Shown piece after piece: positions 16,953 to 26,071 of a DNA stretch of 64,000 bases; position 1 is the stretch's first letter, and every line of letters begins with the position of its first letter. This DNA comes from Dermabacter hominis NBRC 106157 (GTDB lineage Bacteria; Actinomycetota; Actinomycetes; Actinomycetales; Dermabacteraceae). The stretch lies in NCBI RefSeq assembly GCF_001570785.1, contig NZ_BCSI01000001.1, positions 124,001-188,000 on the forward strand, in the 5' to 3' direction. Made by a program: the position numbers and the translations under genes. Below the pieces are notes generated by a model, which saw only the letters and a list, made by a program, of their open reading frames with translations, did no database searches and was not told the DNA's origin.

Positions 16953-18164
16953 ATGGCGCGCACGCGAAATGTGAGTGCAGCATCGCGCTCGGTTCAACCC
17001 GAACTGCGCGCAACCGGTCTTCACGTTTCCCCCGAAGAACAGTGCCTCCTCCTGCTGCGCGACCACCGCTCGCTCACGGCAAGCGCTATCGCGAGCCGCA
17101 CCGATCTTTCGCGGCCCACGATTGACGCTGCTCTGCGTTCTCTTGAGACGGCAAAAATCGTAACCTCGGATCTACGTCCCACAGGAAAAGCCGGTCGACC
17201 AGGGCGAACATACACCTTCGTTCCTAGCGACAGGATGGTGGGCGTCGATATTGGTGAGCACGCGATCAGGGCGATCGCCACCGATCGCGCGGGCCGCATT
17301 CTTGCGCGCTACGAGGCGGATCGCGTGCGCGAACCCTCGCGCGACACGTTCCTGCGAGACCTCGACGACGTGGTTCGGATCGTGGGCGAAGGCGCCTCGA
17401 TCGCGGGGGTTGGCCTCGCAGTTCCGGGTATCGTCAAAGCGCAGAAGGTCAAGCTTTCGCGTGTTCTGCCGTACCTTAATGATTGGGATTTTCATCGCGA
17501 AATTGAATCCCTCATAAACGTGCCGCTTTTTGTGAGTAACGACGTCAAGGCTGCAGCGCTCGGCGAGGCCCGCCTCGGGGCCGGCACGGTCGACTCATCC
17601 CAGGTGACGGTGTGGCTCGGGCGCCGCGTCTCGAGCGCGGTCACCTTCAATGGCGAGCTCTTCGAAGGCGCCAACGGCGTCGCCGGCGAAATGACGACAG
17701 CCGTCGGAACTCAATGGACCCCCGGATCGGTATGCGGTGACTGGCAGTGGCCATCTGGCAGAAGCCCCCTCCAGACCGCCGAGCGGGCCCACGCGGGGGA
17801 TGCCGAATGCCTCGCGAGCCTGCACGACTATCTCAAAGCACTCGCCGACCCCCTTTCGCGCCTCGTCGCGATCCTCGACCCGGAGGTTCTCGTTCTCGCG
17901 GGCGCGCTGAGCGAGACATCCGCACCGCTCGCGGATTTCCTCGCCCCCTACCTGAAGGAACGCCTCACCGTCCCCTTCCTGCCGCGGATCAGGCGCTCGG
18001 CACACGGGCGCTATTCGACAGCCGTCGGAGCCCTCTACACCGCGTTCACGAACCCGAGCGCACCCGCGCTCGCACACTGGCAACTGCCCGCCCCCACGAC
18101 CCTGACCGAAAACGACCCCGCAACCGAGCGGGCTGACCACCCGAGCCACGCGCTCGCCAGCTGA
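16953..18164 (+). CDS. ROK-family transcriptional regulator
   Basis: Sugar-responsive repressor probably controlling the downstream ABC operon. 403 residues; ATG 16953 has GGGAGG seven bases upstream. An N-terminal winged helix (LLLLRDHRSLTASAIASRTDLSRPTIDAALRSLETAKIV) precedes a ROK domain beginning MVGVDIGEHAIRAIATD. NDVKAAALGEARLGAG corresponds to the ROK NDxNxxAxGE motif. The usual GxxGEIGH signature is replaced by GVAGEMTTAVG and the cysteine-rich zinc site (CxCGxxGC) is absent, so it is unlikely to be a sugar kinase. The gene ends 36 bases before the substrate-binding protein gene, same strand. Confidence 0.88.
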   Translation: MARTRNVSAASRSVQPELRATGLHVSPEEQCLLLLRDHRSLTASAIASRTDLSRPTIDAALRSLETAKIVTSDLRPTGKAGRPGRTYTFVPSDRMVGVDIGEHAIRAIATDRAGRILARYEADRVREPSRDTFLRDLDDVVRIVGEGASIAGVGLAVPGIVKAQKVKLSRVLPYLNDWDFHREIESLINVPLFVSNDVKAAALGEARLGAGTVDSSQVTVWLGRRVSSAVTFNGELFEGANGVAGEMTTAVGTQWTPGSVCGDWQWPSGRSPLQTAERAHAGDAECLASLHDYLKALADPLSRLVAILDPEVLVLAGALSETSAPLADFLAPYLKERLTVPFLPRIRRSAHGRYSTAVGALYTAFTNPSAPALAHWQLPAPTTLTENDPATERADHPSHALAS

Positions 18165-18200
18165 CCCCTACCCCTATACCCGCTATCCAAGGAGCACACC

Positions 18201-19526
18201 ATGTCTAAATCCACCATCGCCCGCCGTTCCCTCCTCGCCGCGGGTGGCGCTGCGTTCGCAGCCGCCGCCGCTGGCTGTGGCGGTTCCGGCACCGGAGGCA
18301 CTTCGAGTAAGGGCACGAAGAACGAAATCGGCGACGACCCCGCAAAGATCGAGGGCAGCATTTCCTACGCCTTTTGGGACGTTAACCAGCAGGAAATGCT
18401 GGAGGAAATGATCAAGGCGTTCAACGAGAAGTACCCGAACGTGAAGGTTAGCCTCCAGATGACCCCGTGGAAGGAATACTTCGGGAAGCTGCGCACTCAG
18501 GTGTCCTCGAAAGCTCTTCCCGACGTGTTCTGGATGACGGGCCCGCACTTCCGCTCCTACGCCGAGAACGGCCAGCTCGCCTCGCTCAAGGGGCTCCAGG
18601 ATGCGGGTCTGTTCGATCCGAAGAACTACCCGGAAGCGCTCGCCAACATGTACAGCGTCGACGGTGAGCCTTTCGCCGCGCCGAAAGACTTCGACACCGT
18701 CGCCATCTGGTACAACAAGAAGCTCTTTGATCAGGCCGGCGTCGCCTACCCCGACGAGACCTGGACGCTCGACACCTACAAGGAGAAGGCCGTCGAACTC
18801 GGCGAGAAGCTGCCCGACGGTGTGTGGGGGTGCGCGGAGGTGTTCTCGCGCACCGCGTCTTACTACCACTCGATCGCCATTACGGGCGGCTATGTGATCT
18901 CCGACGACAAGAAGAAGTCGGGGTACGACGATCCCAAGACCATTGAAGGCGTGAAGTTCTGGCGCGATCTCATCGAGATCGGCGCATCCCCCGACCTTGA
19001 CTACCTAGCCGAGAACTCCGCCTACGCCATGTTCGAGAGCGGTAAATGCGCGATGCAGTGGTCGGGCAACTGGCGCGTGCCGGCCATGCTCAAGGCCTCG
19101 ACCAAGGACGACGTGACCGTCGCGACGCTGCCCGGTGGCGATATCCCGAAGACCGTCGTGCACGGCATCGGCAACTGCATCTCCGCATTCACCAAGAACA
19201 TGCCGGCGGCTCAGGCTCTCGTTGCCTTCCTCGCCGGTGAAGAGGCCGCAAAGATCAGCGCCGAATCCGGCGCGGCGAACCCCGCCCTCAACGGCACTCA
19301 GGATGGCTACGTCGACGCTCACCCGGAGCTCAACCTCCAGGTGTTTATCGACCAGGCCGAGAAGAACGGCGTGGCGTTCCCCATTTCAAAGAGCTGCCCG
19401 GACTGGCAGGAGCTCGAAGGGGAGTACCTCACGAAGGTCTTCACCGGTGAACTCACTGCCGAGGAAGGCTGCACCGAGCTCGCGAAGGCCATGAACGAGG
19501 TGCTCGCGAAGGAGAAGGGCGAGTGA
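18201..19526 (+). CDS. Sugar ABC transporter substrate-binding lipoprotein
   Basis: Family 1 extracellular solute-binding protein that delivers sugar to a CUT1-type importer. 441 residues. The N-terminus has a twin-arginine-like start (R8 R9 in IARRSLLAAGG) and a lipobox ending at Cys26 (AAAGC), so it is an anchored lipoprotein, possibly exported by Tat. YAFWDVNQQEMLEEMIKAFNEKYPNV and WMTGPHFRSYAENGQLASL are typical family-1 segments; aromatic residues FWDVN, WTLDTYKE and WSGNWRVP probably line the sugar site. AAGGAG lies before ATG 18201. It overlaps the permease gene by 4 bases (GTGA). Confidence 0.93.
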   Translation: MSKSTIARRSLLAAGGAAFAAAAAGCGGSGTGGTSSKGTKNEIGDDPAKIEGSISYAFWDVNQQEMLEEMIKAFNEKYPNVKVSLQMTPWKEYFGKLRTQVSSKALPDVFWMTGPHFRSYAENGQLASLKGLQDAGLFDPKNYPEALANMYSVDGEPFAAPKDFDTVAIWYNKKLFDQAGVAYPDETWTLDTYKEKAVELGEKLPDGVWGCAEVFSRTASYYHSIAITGGYVISDDKKKSGYDDPKTIEGVKFWRDLIEIGASPDLDYLAENSAYAMFESGKCAMQWSGNWRVPAMLKASTKDDVTVATLPGGDIPKTVVHGIGNCISAFTKNMPAAQALVAFLAGEEAAKISAESGAANPALNGTQDGYVDAHPELNLQVFIDQAEKNGVAFPISKSCPDWQELEGEYLTKVFTGELTAEEGCTELAKAMNEVLAKEKGE

Positions 19527-20494
19527 GCTCGCTCGACGTTTCGAACGCTGCCGCTGGCGCCGCCTCTGAAGAGATTCATGAGGCGGGCCAGCAGGCCCCG
19601 CGGAAGAAGAAACGCCGCGGAAGCATGAGCGACGGCATCTGGCCGTGGCTCTTCATCGCCCCGACCGTGATCGGCATTGGCCTCATGTATTTCGTGCCGA
19701 TGATCATGAGCTTCGGCATGTCGCTCACGTCGTGGTCAACCTTCGAGCCCGCCCACTTCGTGGGGCTCGACAACTTCAAACGCCTCGCCGAGGATCCGCA
19801 ACTACCGCGTGCGTTCCTCAACACGGTGATCTACACGGTCATCATTCTGCTCGCGATTCCGATCTCCGTTCTTTTCGCGGCGCTGCTCGAGCGCCCGGGC
19901 CTCAAGGGTGCCGGGATCTACCGAGCCCTGTTCTTCCTGCCGTACATCGCGATGCCCACAGCGATCTCGATGGTGTGGCGCATGATTTTCCACAGCGAAG
20001 CCGGCATCGTGAACGTCATCTTGCGCTTCTTCGGTATCGAAGGCCCTCGGTGGATCACAACCGAATGGGTCGCCCTCATCGTCGTCGCGATTGTGGGGCT
20101 CTGGATGAGCATCGGTTTCAAGATCATCGTGCTCGGTGCGGGTCTGAAAACGATTCCGCCCGAAGTGTACGAGGCGGCGCAGCTCGATGGCGCGGGAACG
20201 TGGCGTCAGTTCTTCTCGATCACGATTCCACTGCTGACTCCGAGCATCTTCTTCCTCACGGTCACGAGCATCATCGGCGGCTTCCAGCTCTTCGACCTCA
20301 TCTTCGCGGTTCTTGGCGACGCCAACCCCGTCACGAAGAAGACGCTCTCGCTCGTGTACCTGTTCTACCGCGCGGCGTTCCCGGGCGACGATAAGGGCTA
20401 CGCCTCCGCGATCGCCCTGCTCATCCTCGTGATCGTCGGCATTCTCACGATCGTCCAGTTCCGGGTCCAGAAGAAGTGGGTGAACTATGACTGA
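19523..20494 (+). CDS. Sugar ABC transporter permease (MalF/UgpA type)
   Basis: First membrane subunit of the importer. 323 residues with a basic N-terminal tail (APRKKKRRGSMSD) and six membrane helices. The cytoplasmic EAA loop that docks the ATPase is visible as EVYEAAQLDGAGTWRQFFSITIPLLTP. GTG at 19523 overlaps the previous stop by 4 bases. No ATP-binding subunit is present in the locus, so a shared MsiK-type ATPase encoded elsewhere probably powers it, as in other actinobacteria. Confidence 0.93.
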   Translation: MSSLDVSNAAAGAASEEIHEAGQQAPRKKKRRGSMSDGIWPWLFIAPTVIGIGLMYFVPMIMSFGMSLTSWSTFEPAHFVGLDNFKRLAEDPQLPRAFLNTVIYTVIILLAIPISVLFAALLERPGLKGAGIYRALFFLPYIAMPTAISMVWRMIFHSEAGIVNVILRFFGIEGPRWITTEWVALIVVAIVGLWMSIGFKIIVLGAGLKTIPPEVYEAAQLDGAGTWRQFFSITIPLLTPSIFFLTVTSIIGGFQLFDLIFAVLGDANPVTKKTLSLVYLFYRAAFPGDDKGYASAIALLILVIVGILTIVQFRVQKKWVNYD

Positions 20495-21386
20495 TTCCCT
20501 CGCTCCCGATCTTCCCTTCGACGACACCAAGGCGAAGAAAAAGAAGAAGCAAAAGCGCAGCAAAGGCCTGCACGGGCACACGTGGGACGCGCACCTGATC
20601 CTCGCGATCGGCGCCCTCACGATGCTGTTCCCGTTCCTGTGGCAGATCAAGCTCGCGCTCAGCACCCGCGCCGAAGTCGTCGAAATCCCGATGAACCTCT
20701 GGCCCGAGAAACTCCGGTGGGAGAACTTCGCGCGTGTCTTCGAGTTCGTGCCGTTCACCGAGCAGATGACCGTCACCGTCAGTTACGCGATCTTGAGGGT
20801 CCTTGCGGAACTCGTGACGTGTTCACTCGCCGGATACGCGTTCGCGCGGATGCGCTTTCGTGGCCGCAAGGTCATCTTCTTCCTTCTGCTCACGGTGCTC
20901 ATGGTTCCCGGGCAAATCTTCCTCATCCCGCAGTACCAAATGGTCGACGCGGCAGGGCTTCTCGATAACTTCTTCGCGATCCTTGCCCCGGGCCTCGTGA
21001 GTGCATTCGGCGTGTTCTTCATGATGCAGTACTTCCGTCGCATCCCCGAGGAACTCGTCGACGCCGCGAAGCTCGATGGCTGCAACCCGTGGCAAATGTT
21101 CTGGAAGATCATGCTTCCGCTCGCGCGACCGGCGCTGTTCTCCTTCGGCGTGATCACGCTCCTGTCGGCCTGGAACAGCCTCCTGTGGCCGCTCGTCGTT
21201 ATCAACTCGACCGAGAAATACCCGGTGGCAGTAGGCCTCGCGATGCTCCAGGGCGACCACCTGGTGGGGCCCGACTACCCGATGATTATGGCGGCGAGCC
21301 TCATGGCCATGGCCCCGGTGTTCCTCGCATTCGCCATCATGCAAAAGAAGGTCATTGAAGGCTTTGCCCTCTCGAGCTTCCGCTAA
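20487..21386 (+). CDS. Sugar ABC transporter permease (MalG/UgpE type)
   Basis: Second membrane subunit. 299 residues, with a Lys-rich N-terminal tail (DDTKAKKKKKQKRSKGLHG) and six helices. The EAA motif is EELVDAAKLDGCNPWQMFWKIMLPLARPALF. The ATG at 20487 lies 8 bases inside the end of the previous gene, so translation is coupled. The C-terminus (MQKKVIEGFALSSFR) is the usual CUT1 ending. Confidence 0.93.
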   Translation: MTDSLAPDLPFDDTKAKKKKKQKRSKGLHGHTWDAHLILAIGALTMLFPFLWQIKLALSTRAEVVEIPMNLWPEKLRWENFARVFEFVPFTEQMTVTVSYAILRVLAELVTCSLAGYAFARMRFRGRKVIFFLLLTVLMVPGQIFLIPQYQMVDAAGLLDNFFAILAPGLVSAFGVFFMMQYFRRIPEELVDAAKLDGCNPWQMFWKIMLPLARPALFSFGVITLLSAWNSLLWPLVVINSTEKYPVAVGLAMLQGDHLVGPDYPMIMAASLMAMAPVFLAFAIMQKKVIEGFALSSFR

Positions 21387-21422
21387 AACCTTCGGTTCAG
21401 TGTCACCTGAAAGAATGAACGA

Positions 21423-22427
21423 ATGATCCTCCAATCTGAGCCGCGCCCGCGCGTGGGCATCGTGGGCACGGGCGGCATTTCCCGTTCCCACGCCCGCGGC
21501 TGGCGGGCCCTCGACGCAGACATCCACGTGTTCAGCAACCAGGGAGCGGAAGACTTCGCCGCCCAGTTTGCGCCCGTCACGATCCACGACTCGTTCGAGA
21601 GTCTCCTCGGGGCGGTCGACGTCATTGACGTGTGTACCCCGACCCCTTCGCATCCCGAGTACGTGCACGCCGCGCTCGATCACGGCACGCACGTGCTGTG
21701 CGAGAAGCCGCTCGCCCTCTCATCGGGTGAGGCTGCGCGCATGGCGGAGCACGCTCGCGAGGCAGGCCTGCTTCTTTTCCCCGCACACGTCGTGCGGTTC
21801 TTCCCCCAATACGAGGCGCTTCGCCGTGCTGTTGATGCTGGCCGCCTCGGTGAACTCGCCGTGCTTCGCTTCGAGCGCTCCGGTTCGATGCCCGTGCAGC
21901 CCTGGTTCGCCGACGAATCCGTCAGCGGCGGCATCATCATGGACCAGATGATCCACGACATCGACCAGGCGCTGTGGCTCGCGGGCGAAGTGACGAGCGT
22001 CTTCGCCACGCAGAACATCTCGAGCGGTGATCAGAGCGTGCGCGCCGCTCACGTGATCCTCACCCACGCAAACGGCGCACTCACGTTCTGCCGCGGCCTG
22101 TGGGGTGCGAAAGGCACCGTCTTCCACTACTCCTTCGACGTCGCGGGAAGCAGCGGCAAACTCACGTACGACTCCGCAAAAAACACCGGGATCGAATTCG
22201 ACGCGGTCGCCTCGTCGAGCGAAAGCAAGAGCTACCTGCCGAGCGTCGCCGGGATGCGCGATCCCTACGGGGCCGAGATCGAGGATTTCTGGAACTGCGT
22301 GAAGCAGGCGAGCGTCGGAAACCCCGGGCCCACCCCGCGCGTGAACGGTTCCGACGCCACCCGCGCCATCGCCGTAGCCGAGGCCGCCCGCGAATCCATC
22401 CGTACCGGCGAAAGGATCGTGCTGTGA
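21423..22427 (+). CDS. Gfo/Idh/MocA-family oxidoreductase
   Basis: NAD(P)-dependent dehydrogenase acting on a sugar, inositol or sugar acid. 334 residues. Rossmann motif VGIVGTGGISRSHA, the family's EKP motif in VLCEKPLAL, and a DxxxH catalytic region in IIMDQMIHDIDQALW are present. ATG 21423 has only a weak purine-rich site (GAAAGAATGAACGA). The gene begins 36 bases after the second permease and overlaps the next dehydrogenase by 4 bases, so imported substrate is probably oxidised or epimerised by the pair. Confidence 0.9.
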   Translation: MILQSEPRPRVGIVGTGGISRSHARGWRALDADIHVFSNQGAEDFAAQFAPVTIHDSFESLLGAVDVIDVCTPTPSHPEYVHAALDHGTHVLCEKPLALSSGEAARMAEHAREAGLLLFPAHVVRFFPQYEALRRAVDAGRLGELAVLRFERSGSMPVQPWFADESVSGGIIMDQMIHDIDQALWLAGEVTSVFATQNISSGDQSVRAAHVILTHANGALTFCRGLWGAKGTVFHYSFDVAGSSGKLTYDSAKNTGIEFDAVASSSESKSYLPSVAGMRDPYGAEIEDFWNCVKQASVGNPGPTPRVNGSDATRAIAVAEAARESIRTGERIVL

Positions 22428-23428
22428 ACGCGACCGACCCCACCCTTGCGGGCCGCGCCCTCCGCGTGGCCGTGCTGAGCGCCGCCCACGTCCACGCTGC
22501 CTCCTACGTGCGCTTGCTGGAAAGCCGCGCCGATACCGAGGTGGTCCTCGCGGATCCGGACGGCTTCGGCGATGTTTCCGCCGAGCGCACCGTCGCGACG
22601 ATCGACGAGGCATGGACGGCGTTCGACGGCGAGGCTCCCGACGCCGTCGTCGTCTGCAGCGACAATGCCGGCCACAAAGCTCTCGTGCTCGAGGCCGCGC
22701 GTCGTGGCATCCACGTTTTGTGCGAGAAGCCGCTTGCGACAACCGTTGAGGACGCCGAGGCGATGGTGTCGGCGTGCACGGAAGCCGGCGTTGTGCTCAT
22801 GACCGCTTTCCCCGTGCATTTTTCGCCCCAGGTTGCCGCGCTGCGCCAGGCCGTCAAAAACGGCAGCCTCGGCGAGATCATCGCGCTCGCGGGCGCCAAC
22901 AACGGCAAGCTTCCCGCAGGCCGCGATTGGTTCACCGACCCGGAAGCTGCCGGTGGCGGGGCCCTCGTCGACCACGTGGTTCACCTCGCCGAAATTCTCG
23001 ATTCGCTCTTCGGTGAACCCGAGACGGTCCACGCGGTTGTGAATGGCGTGCTGTACGGCCACACGAACGACGGCGATGCCGAGACCGGCGGTCTCGTGAC
23101 GCTTCGCTACGCGAACGGGTTAACCGCGACGATCGACTGCTCGTGGTCGCAGCCCGCCGAGGCCCCTACGTGGGGTGGCCTCAAGCTCCATGTTGCCGGT
23201 ACTGGTGGCCAGCTCGCGATTGACGCTTTCTCGCAGCGCGTCGAGGGCCCAGGCCAGTGGCACCCGTTTGGGCTCAACCTCGATGCGCTCCTTCTTGATG
23301 CCTTCCTTGAGGCCGTGCGCAGCGGCGAGGCACAAGAGCCGTCGGGCGCCGTTGGTGCGCGCACAGTGCGGGTCGTGAACGCTGCGCAGGAGTCGGTGCG
23401 CACGGGAAGGCCGGTGCCACTGCGCTGA
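22424..23428 (+). CDS. Gfo/Idh/MocA-family oxidoreductase (second)
   Basis: Second dehydrogenase of the locus, 334 residues from GTG 22424, which overlaps the previous stop (GTGA). Motifs: RVAVLSAAHVHAASYVRLL (a Rossmann loop lacking the usual GxGxxG glycines), HVLCEKPLATT (EKP), and GGGALVDHVVHLAEILDSLFGE (catalytic Asp/His region). The altered nucleotide loop sets it apart from its neighbour, and the two may act in sequence. A bidirectional terminator follows. Confidence 0.88.
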   Translation: MNATDPTLAGRALRVAVLSAAHVHAASYVRLLESRADTEVVLADPDGFGDVSAERTVATIDEAWTAFDGEAPDAVVVCSDNAGHKALVLEAARRGIHVLCEKPLATTVEDAEAMVSACTEAGVVLMTAFPVHFSPQVAALRQAVKNGSLGEIIALAGANNGKLPAGRDWFTDPEAAGGGALVDHVVHLAEILDSLFGEPETVHAVVNGVLYGHTNDGDAETGGLVTLRYANGLTATIDCSWSQPAEAPTWGGLKLHVAGTGGQLAIDAFSQRVEGPGQWHPFGLNLDALLLDAFLEAVRSGEAQEPSGAVGARTVRVVNAAQESVRTGRPVPLR

Positions 23429-23493
23429 ACCGCAGTGAGGGAAAATTGAGGGCAGTAGCGCACCCGCCGCGTACCCCATAACCGAATACGACG

Positions 23494-23527
23494 AAGCCCA
23501 GGCCTTATGACCTGGGCTTTCGTTGTG
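23494..23527 (+). terminator. Intrinsic terminator between the sugar operon and the tRNA (bidirectional)
   Basis: A 9-bp stem (AAGCCCAGG 23494-23502 with CCTGGGCTT 23511-23519) followed on plus by TCGTTGT. It lies just past the 3' end of the minus-strand tRNA, so it could terminate both. Confidence 0.75.
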
Positions 23528-23598
23528 CCCCCGAGACGATTCGAACGTCCGACACCCGCTTTAGGAGAGCGGTGCTCTATCCCCTGAGCTACGAGGGC
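23526..23598 (-). tRNA. tRNA-Arg (anticodon CCT)
   Basis: Reading the minus strand, a 7-bp acceptor stem (GCCCTCG with CGGGGGC, one G-T pair) closes a 73-base cloverleaf. The D arm is AGCTCAGGGGATAGAGC, the anticodon loop CTCCTAA gives anticodon CCT, and the T arm is GTTCGAATC-like. No CCA is encoded. It reads the AGG codon, rare in this high-GC genome. Confidence 0.93.
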
Positions 23599-23726
23599 AA
23601 TCGAAAGTCGCATGCTGCGCGCTTTCGAGCCCTTCCACTCTAGCGGCGATCGCCGCAGCCTCAAAGTTCCAAGCGGTGCGCGGAAGCGGATGTCACGCGA
23701 AGCGGCGCGGGTGGGAGGATGGAGAC

Positions 23727-24413
23727 ATGGAAGCTTTCGAGGTGACAGGTGCGGCCATCGTGCTTGCCGGCGGCCGTGGTTCGCGCATGGGCGGCGTCGA
23801 TAAACCCACTCTCGAGGTGGAGGAGCGTTCCATGCGCGCGAGCGCGCTGTTGGCGGCGCGTTCGGCGCTCGGCGAGGGTGCGCCTCTCGTCCTCGTGGGG
23901 GAGCGGGGAACGGACGTGCAGAGCATCGGTGCGGTGTGCGTGCGGGAGGACCCGCCCTTCTCCGGCCCTGTTGCGGGTCTCGCGCGTGGACTGGCTGAGC
24001 TGGAGCGGCTTGGGAGCACTGATGAGGTGGTGCTTGTGCTCGGCGGAGACATGCCATGGCTCGAGCCGCGCGTGCTCGGCGCTCTCGTATATGAGTGCGC
24101 GGAAGCACCCCGAAAGGTTGCGGGTGCCGTGGATGCGGGCGGGCGTCGGCAATTCCTGTGCGCCGCGTGGCCGCGCGCGGTGCTTGCGCGCGCTCTTTCG
24201 CACGTTGCGGGGGAGGGCGGCTCTCTCGTTGGGGCGAGCGCGAAATCCCTCTATCGCGCTCTCGGCGAGCTTACGCCCGAGCCCGTTCAGTCGGCGTGGC
24301 TTGACGTTGGTACGCTTGCAGGCGCGAGCGGAGTAGCGCCGGAGCTAGTGGCCCGCTCGTTGAGCGATATTGATTCACCCGAGCAGCTCGAGCAAGCCCG
24401 CTCGCGCCGCTGA
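23727..24413 (+). CDS. mobA: Molybdenum cofactor guanylyltransferase-like NTP transferase
   Basis: Probably joins GMP to molybdopterin for Mo-bis-MGD enzymes. 228 residues from ATG 23727. The signature loop is AIVLAGGRGSRMGGVDKPTLEV, with the catalytic Lys in GVDKPT. Further MobA features are DPPFSGPVAGLARGL (guanine site) and VLVLGGDMPWLEP (metal-binding Asp). No other molybdenum genes are in the window, so the related CofC or sugar nucleotidyltransferases remain possible. A GAGGAT hexamer ends 6 bases before the ATG. Confidence 0.8.
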   Translation: MEAFEVTGAAIVLAGGRGSRMGGVDKPTLEVEERSMRASALLAARSALGEGAPLVLVGERGTDVQSIGAVCVREDPPFSGPVAGLARGLAELERLGSTDEVVLVLGGDMPWLEPRVLGALVYECAEAPRKVAGAVDAGGRRQFLCAAWPRAVLARALSHVAGEGGSLVGASAKSLYRALGELTPEPVQSAWLDVGTLAGASGVAPELVARSLSDIDSPEQLEQARSRR

Positions 24414-24439
24414 TTGCCGGTGTTTGCGAAAGGACTTTC

Positions 24440-25126
24440 ATGCACGCGCTATCACGCCCTGCTTCCCGCTTTTTTACCCTCGTGTGTGCGGCCCTTGCCG
24501 CGATGATGATTCTCGCGGCGCCCGCACTCGCGCACGATCGACTCGTGGGTTCGACGCCGGCGGATGGCGCCGAGATCCTCCAGGGGGAGGTCCGCACCAT
24601 TACGCTCGAGTTTTCCGCGGAGCCGCTTAAGCTTGGGAACGAGGTGCGCGCGAAGGATTCCGCCGGAACGGTTCTGTTTGAGGGAGAGCCCCAGGTCGAT
24701 GGACACGAGGTCCGTGTCGAGCTCGACCAGCTCCCAGCTCCCGGCGACATGACCCTTGAATGGCGCGTCGTGAGTTCCGACGGCCACCCGATTTCGGGCA
24801 CGCTCACCTACACCGTCAAGGAGGATCCGAGCAGGCCGTCCGAGGAGGCGGCAAGCTCCGCCACGGAAGAGAGCGCGGGCGAAGGGGCCGACGGTGGCTC
24901 GGCGTCCGGTGACTCCGGTAAGAGCGGCGATGCGGCCGGTAAGGGCGACAAGAACGACAAGGCGAGCGCGGAGGCCACTGCGACGTCGATCGAAACACCC
25001 GACAAGGTCGTCACCGATGAGAAGAAGTCGTTCAACTGGGCGCTGTGGCTCCCGGTGATCGTCGCGGCGGTGCTCGCGATCGGTGCGGCCTTCTGGCTCT
25101 TGAGCAAGAAGGACGACGAGGACTAA
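24440..25126 (+). CDS. CopC-domain copper-binding secreted protein
   Basis: Periplasmic-type copper chaperone domain anchored to the membrane. 228 residues. The signal peptide is cleaved after Ala31 (PALA-HDR), giving a mature N-terminal His, the copper ligand of CopC. LVGSTPADGAEILQGE, ITLEFSAEPL and EWRVVSSDGHPISGTLTYTV (the Asp/His copper-site region) identify the CopC fold. An acidic Ser/Glu/Lys-rich spacer (~130-195) leads to one C-terminal membrane helix (WLPVIVAAVLAIGAAFWLL) and a charged KKDDED end. A GAAAGGA site precedes the ATG. It could serve the copper nitrite reductase fusion or copper resistance. Confidence 0.9.
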   Translation: MHALSRPASRFFTLVCAALAAMMILAAPALAHDRLVGSTPADGAEILQGEVRTITLEFSAEPLKLGNEVRAKDSAGTVLFEGEPQVDGHEVRVELDQLPAPGDMTLEWRVVSSDGHPISGTLTYTVKEDPSRPSEEAASSATEESAGEGADGGSASGDSGKSGDAAGKGDKNDKASAEATATSIETPDKVVTDEKKSFNWALWLPVIVAAVLAIGAAFWLLSKKDDED

Positions 25127-25140
25127 CCCACTCACACCTG

Positions 25141-25208
25141 GATTGCATAGGGGTTGTGGGGGTAATGGCGCGGTAAATCCGCGGGGTTCCGCCGAAACCC
25201 CCATAACT
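25141..25208 (+). repeat. Palindromic repeat element, right arm cut short
   Basis: Left arm 25141-25163 (GATTGCATAGGGGTTGTGGGGGT) matches the left arm at 57641; the right arm AACCCCCATAACT (25196-25208) stops where the IS end begins. A small inner stem CGCGG/CCGCG lies between. Related elements: 28920, 57641 and 57877. Confidence 0.75.
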
Positions 25209-25384
25209 GGCTCTTCGCGATTTGTGGTGAATGATCCTGCTGGGGCGGGTATTCACGCTACGGTTCTTGCGGCGCTGGTCAGCAGGATGCGCATCCGGTA
25301 GTTCTCTGGGTTGCGGAATCCGCGGCCGGTGCGTTTGATGTTCTTGGTGCCGGTGTTCGCGGCCTCGAACGCAGCGCTGCTCTA
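25209..25384 (-). pseudogene. ISL3-type transposase, 3'-terminal remnant with IS end
   Basis: The minus strand encodes ~43 codons of a transposase C-terminus with stop at 25253-25255. It contains AAFEAANTGTKNIKRTGRG and RNPENYRMRILLTSAART, the ending of ISL3/IS1557-type DDE transposases. The terminal sequence GGCTCTTCGCGATTTGTGG at 25209 resembles ISL3-family inverted repeats. Upstream coding sequence is missing. Bases 25209-25310 recur, with a few changes, at 28400-28501 in the same orientation. Confidence 0.75.
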
Positions 25385-26071
25385 ATACGACGAGTGCAAG
25401 TCCAATCCGAACGAGTTGTTAAGACGAGTTCAGAGGAACTCGTTCGTGGAAAATCATGGGCTTGAACCTCACGAATCAGTGAGCGAGTTCTGTTGCGAAT
25501 TAATGCCCTGTGAGGAAGGTTTTGCGAATGATGAGGCTTCAACTTCCTAACGGGCTTCGGGCTCGGACCCCCTCGGTAAGTGGAGTCAGCCGTGATAGCT
25601 TAGTCGAGGGCCGTTCGGACATTGCCCGGAGGCGCCGGGTGTAGCTTTAGCTGGGGGATCGGTAGTCGTGTCGGTCACCGAAGTTTATGGCAAGTTCGCG
25701 CCTGGAGGCTATGACTCCTGAAGCTTGGTCCGGTATGTCTTTTAAGAGCGGGACAGGCACGAACGTTGACATAGATCAATGTTCATTCGAAGTGGCGGAG
25801 GTTGAGGAGTTGCCCGACGAGCAGAAGCAACCCCTGTTGCTTAGCCCTGAGTTGGTTGTTCCTGCATTGGGCCTAGAGGCTGCTGGGCCGTCACGTTTGA
25901 CAGTTGAGGATTACCGACACACCGATCCCTCACGGGATCGCTCGAGATGTCAATCAATGGTCAGGAATGGTGCTTGGACACGAGATCGTGGCGCAGGCTA
26001 TCTGGGAAGTCTCTGACGAATTTATATTGACTGGATCTGAACCACTATTGTGACTATCTGAGGAGTTTCTC
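25385..26071. other. Low-GC stretch without a convincing gene, upstream of galE
   Basis: About 690 bases with irregular codon structure. One plus-strand open frame (25687-26016, 109 codons, start MASSRLEAMTPEAWSGMSF) looks like no family I know; it lacks a ribosome site and has atypical composition, so I treat it as doubtful. The sequence may be degraded remains of transferred DNA. The last ~50 bases hold a plausible galE promoter (TTGACT near 26028) and a GAGGAG ribosome site. Confidence 0.4.
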
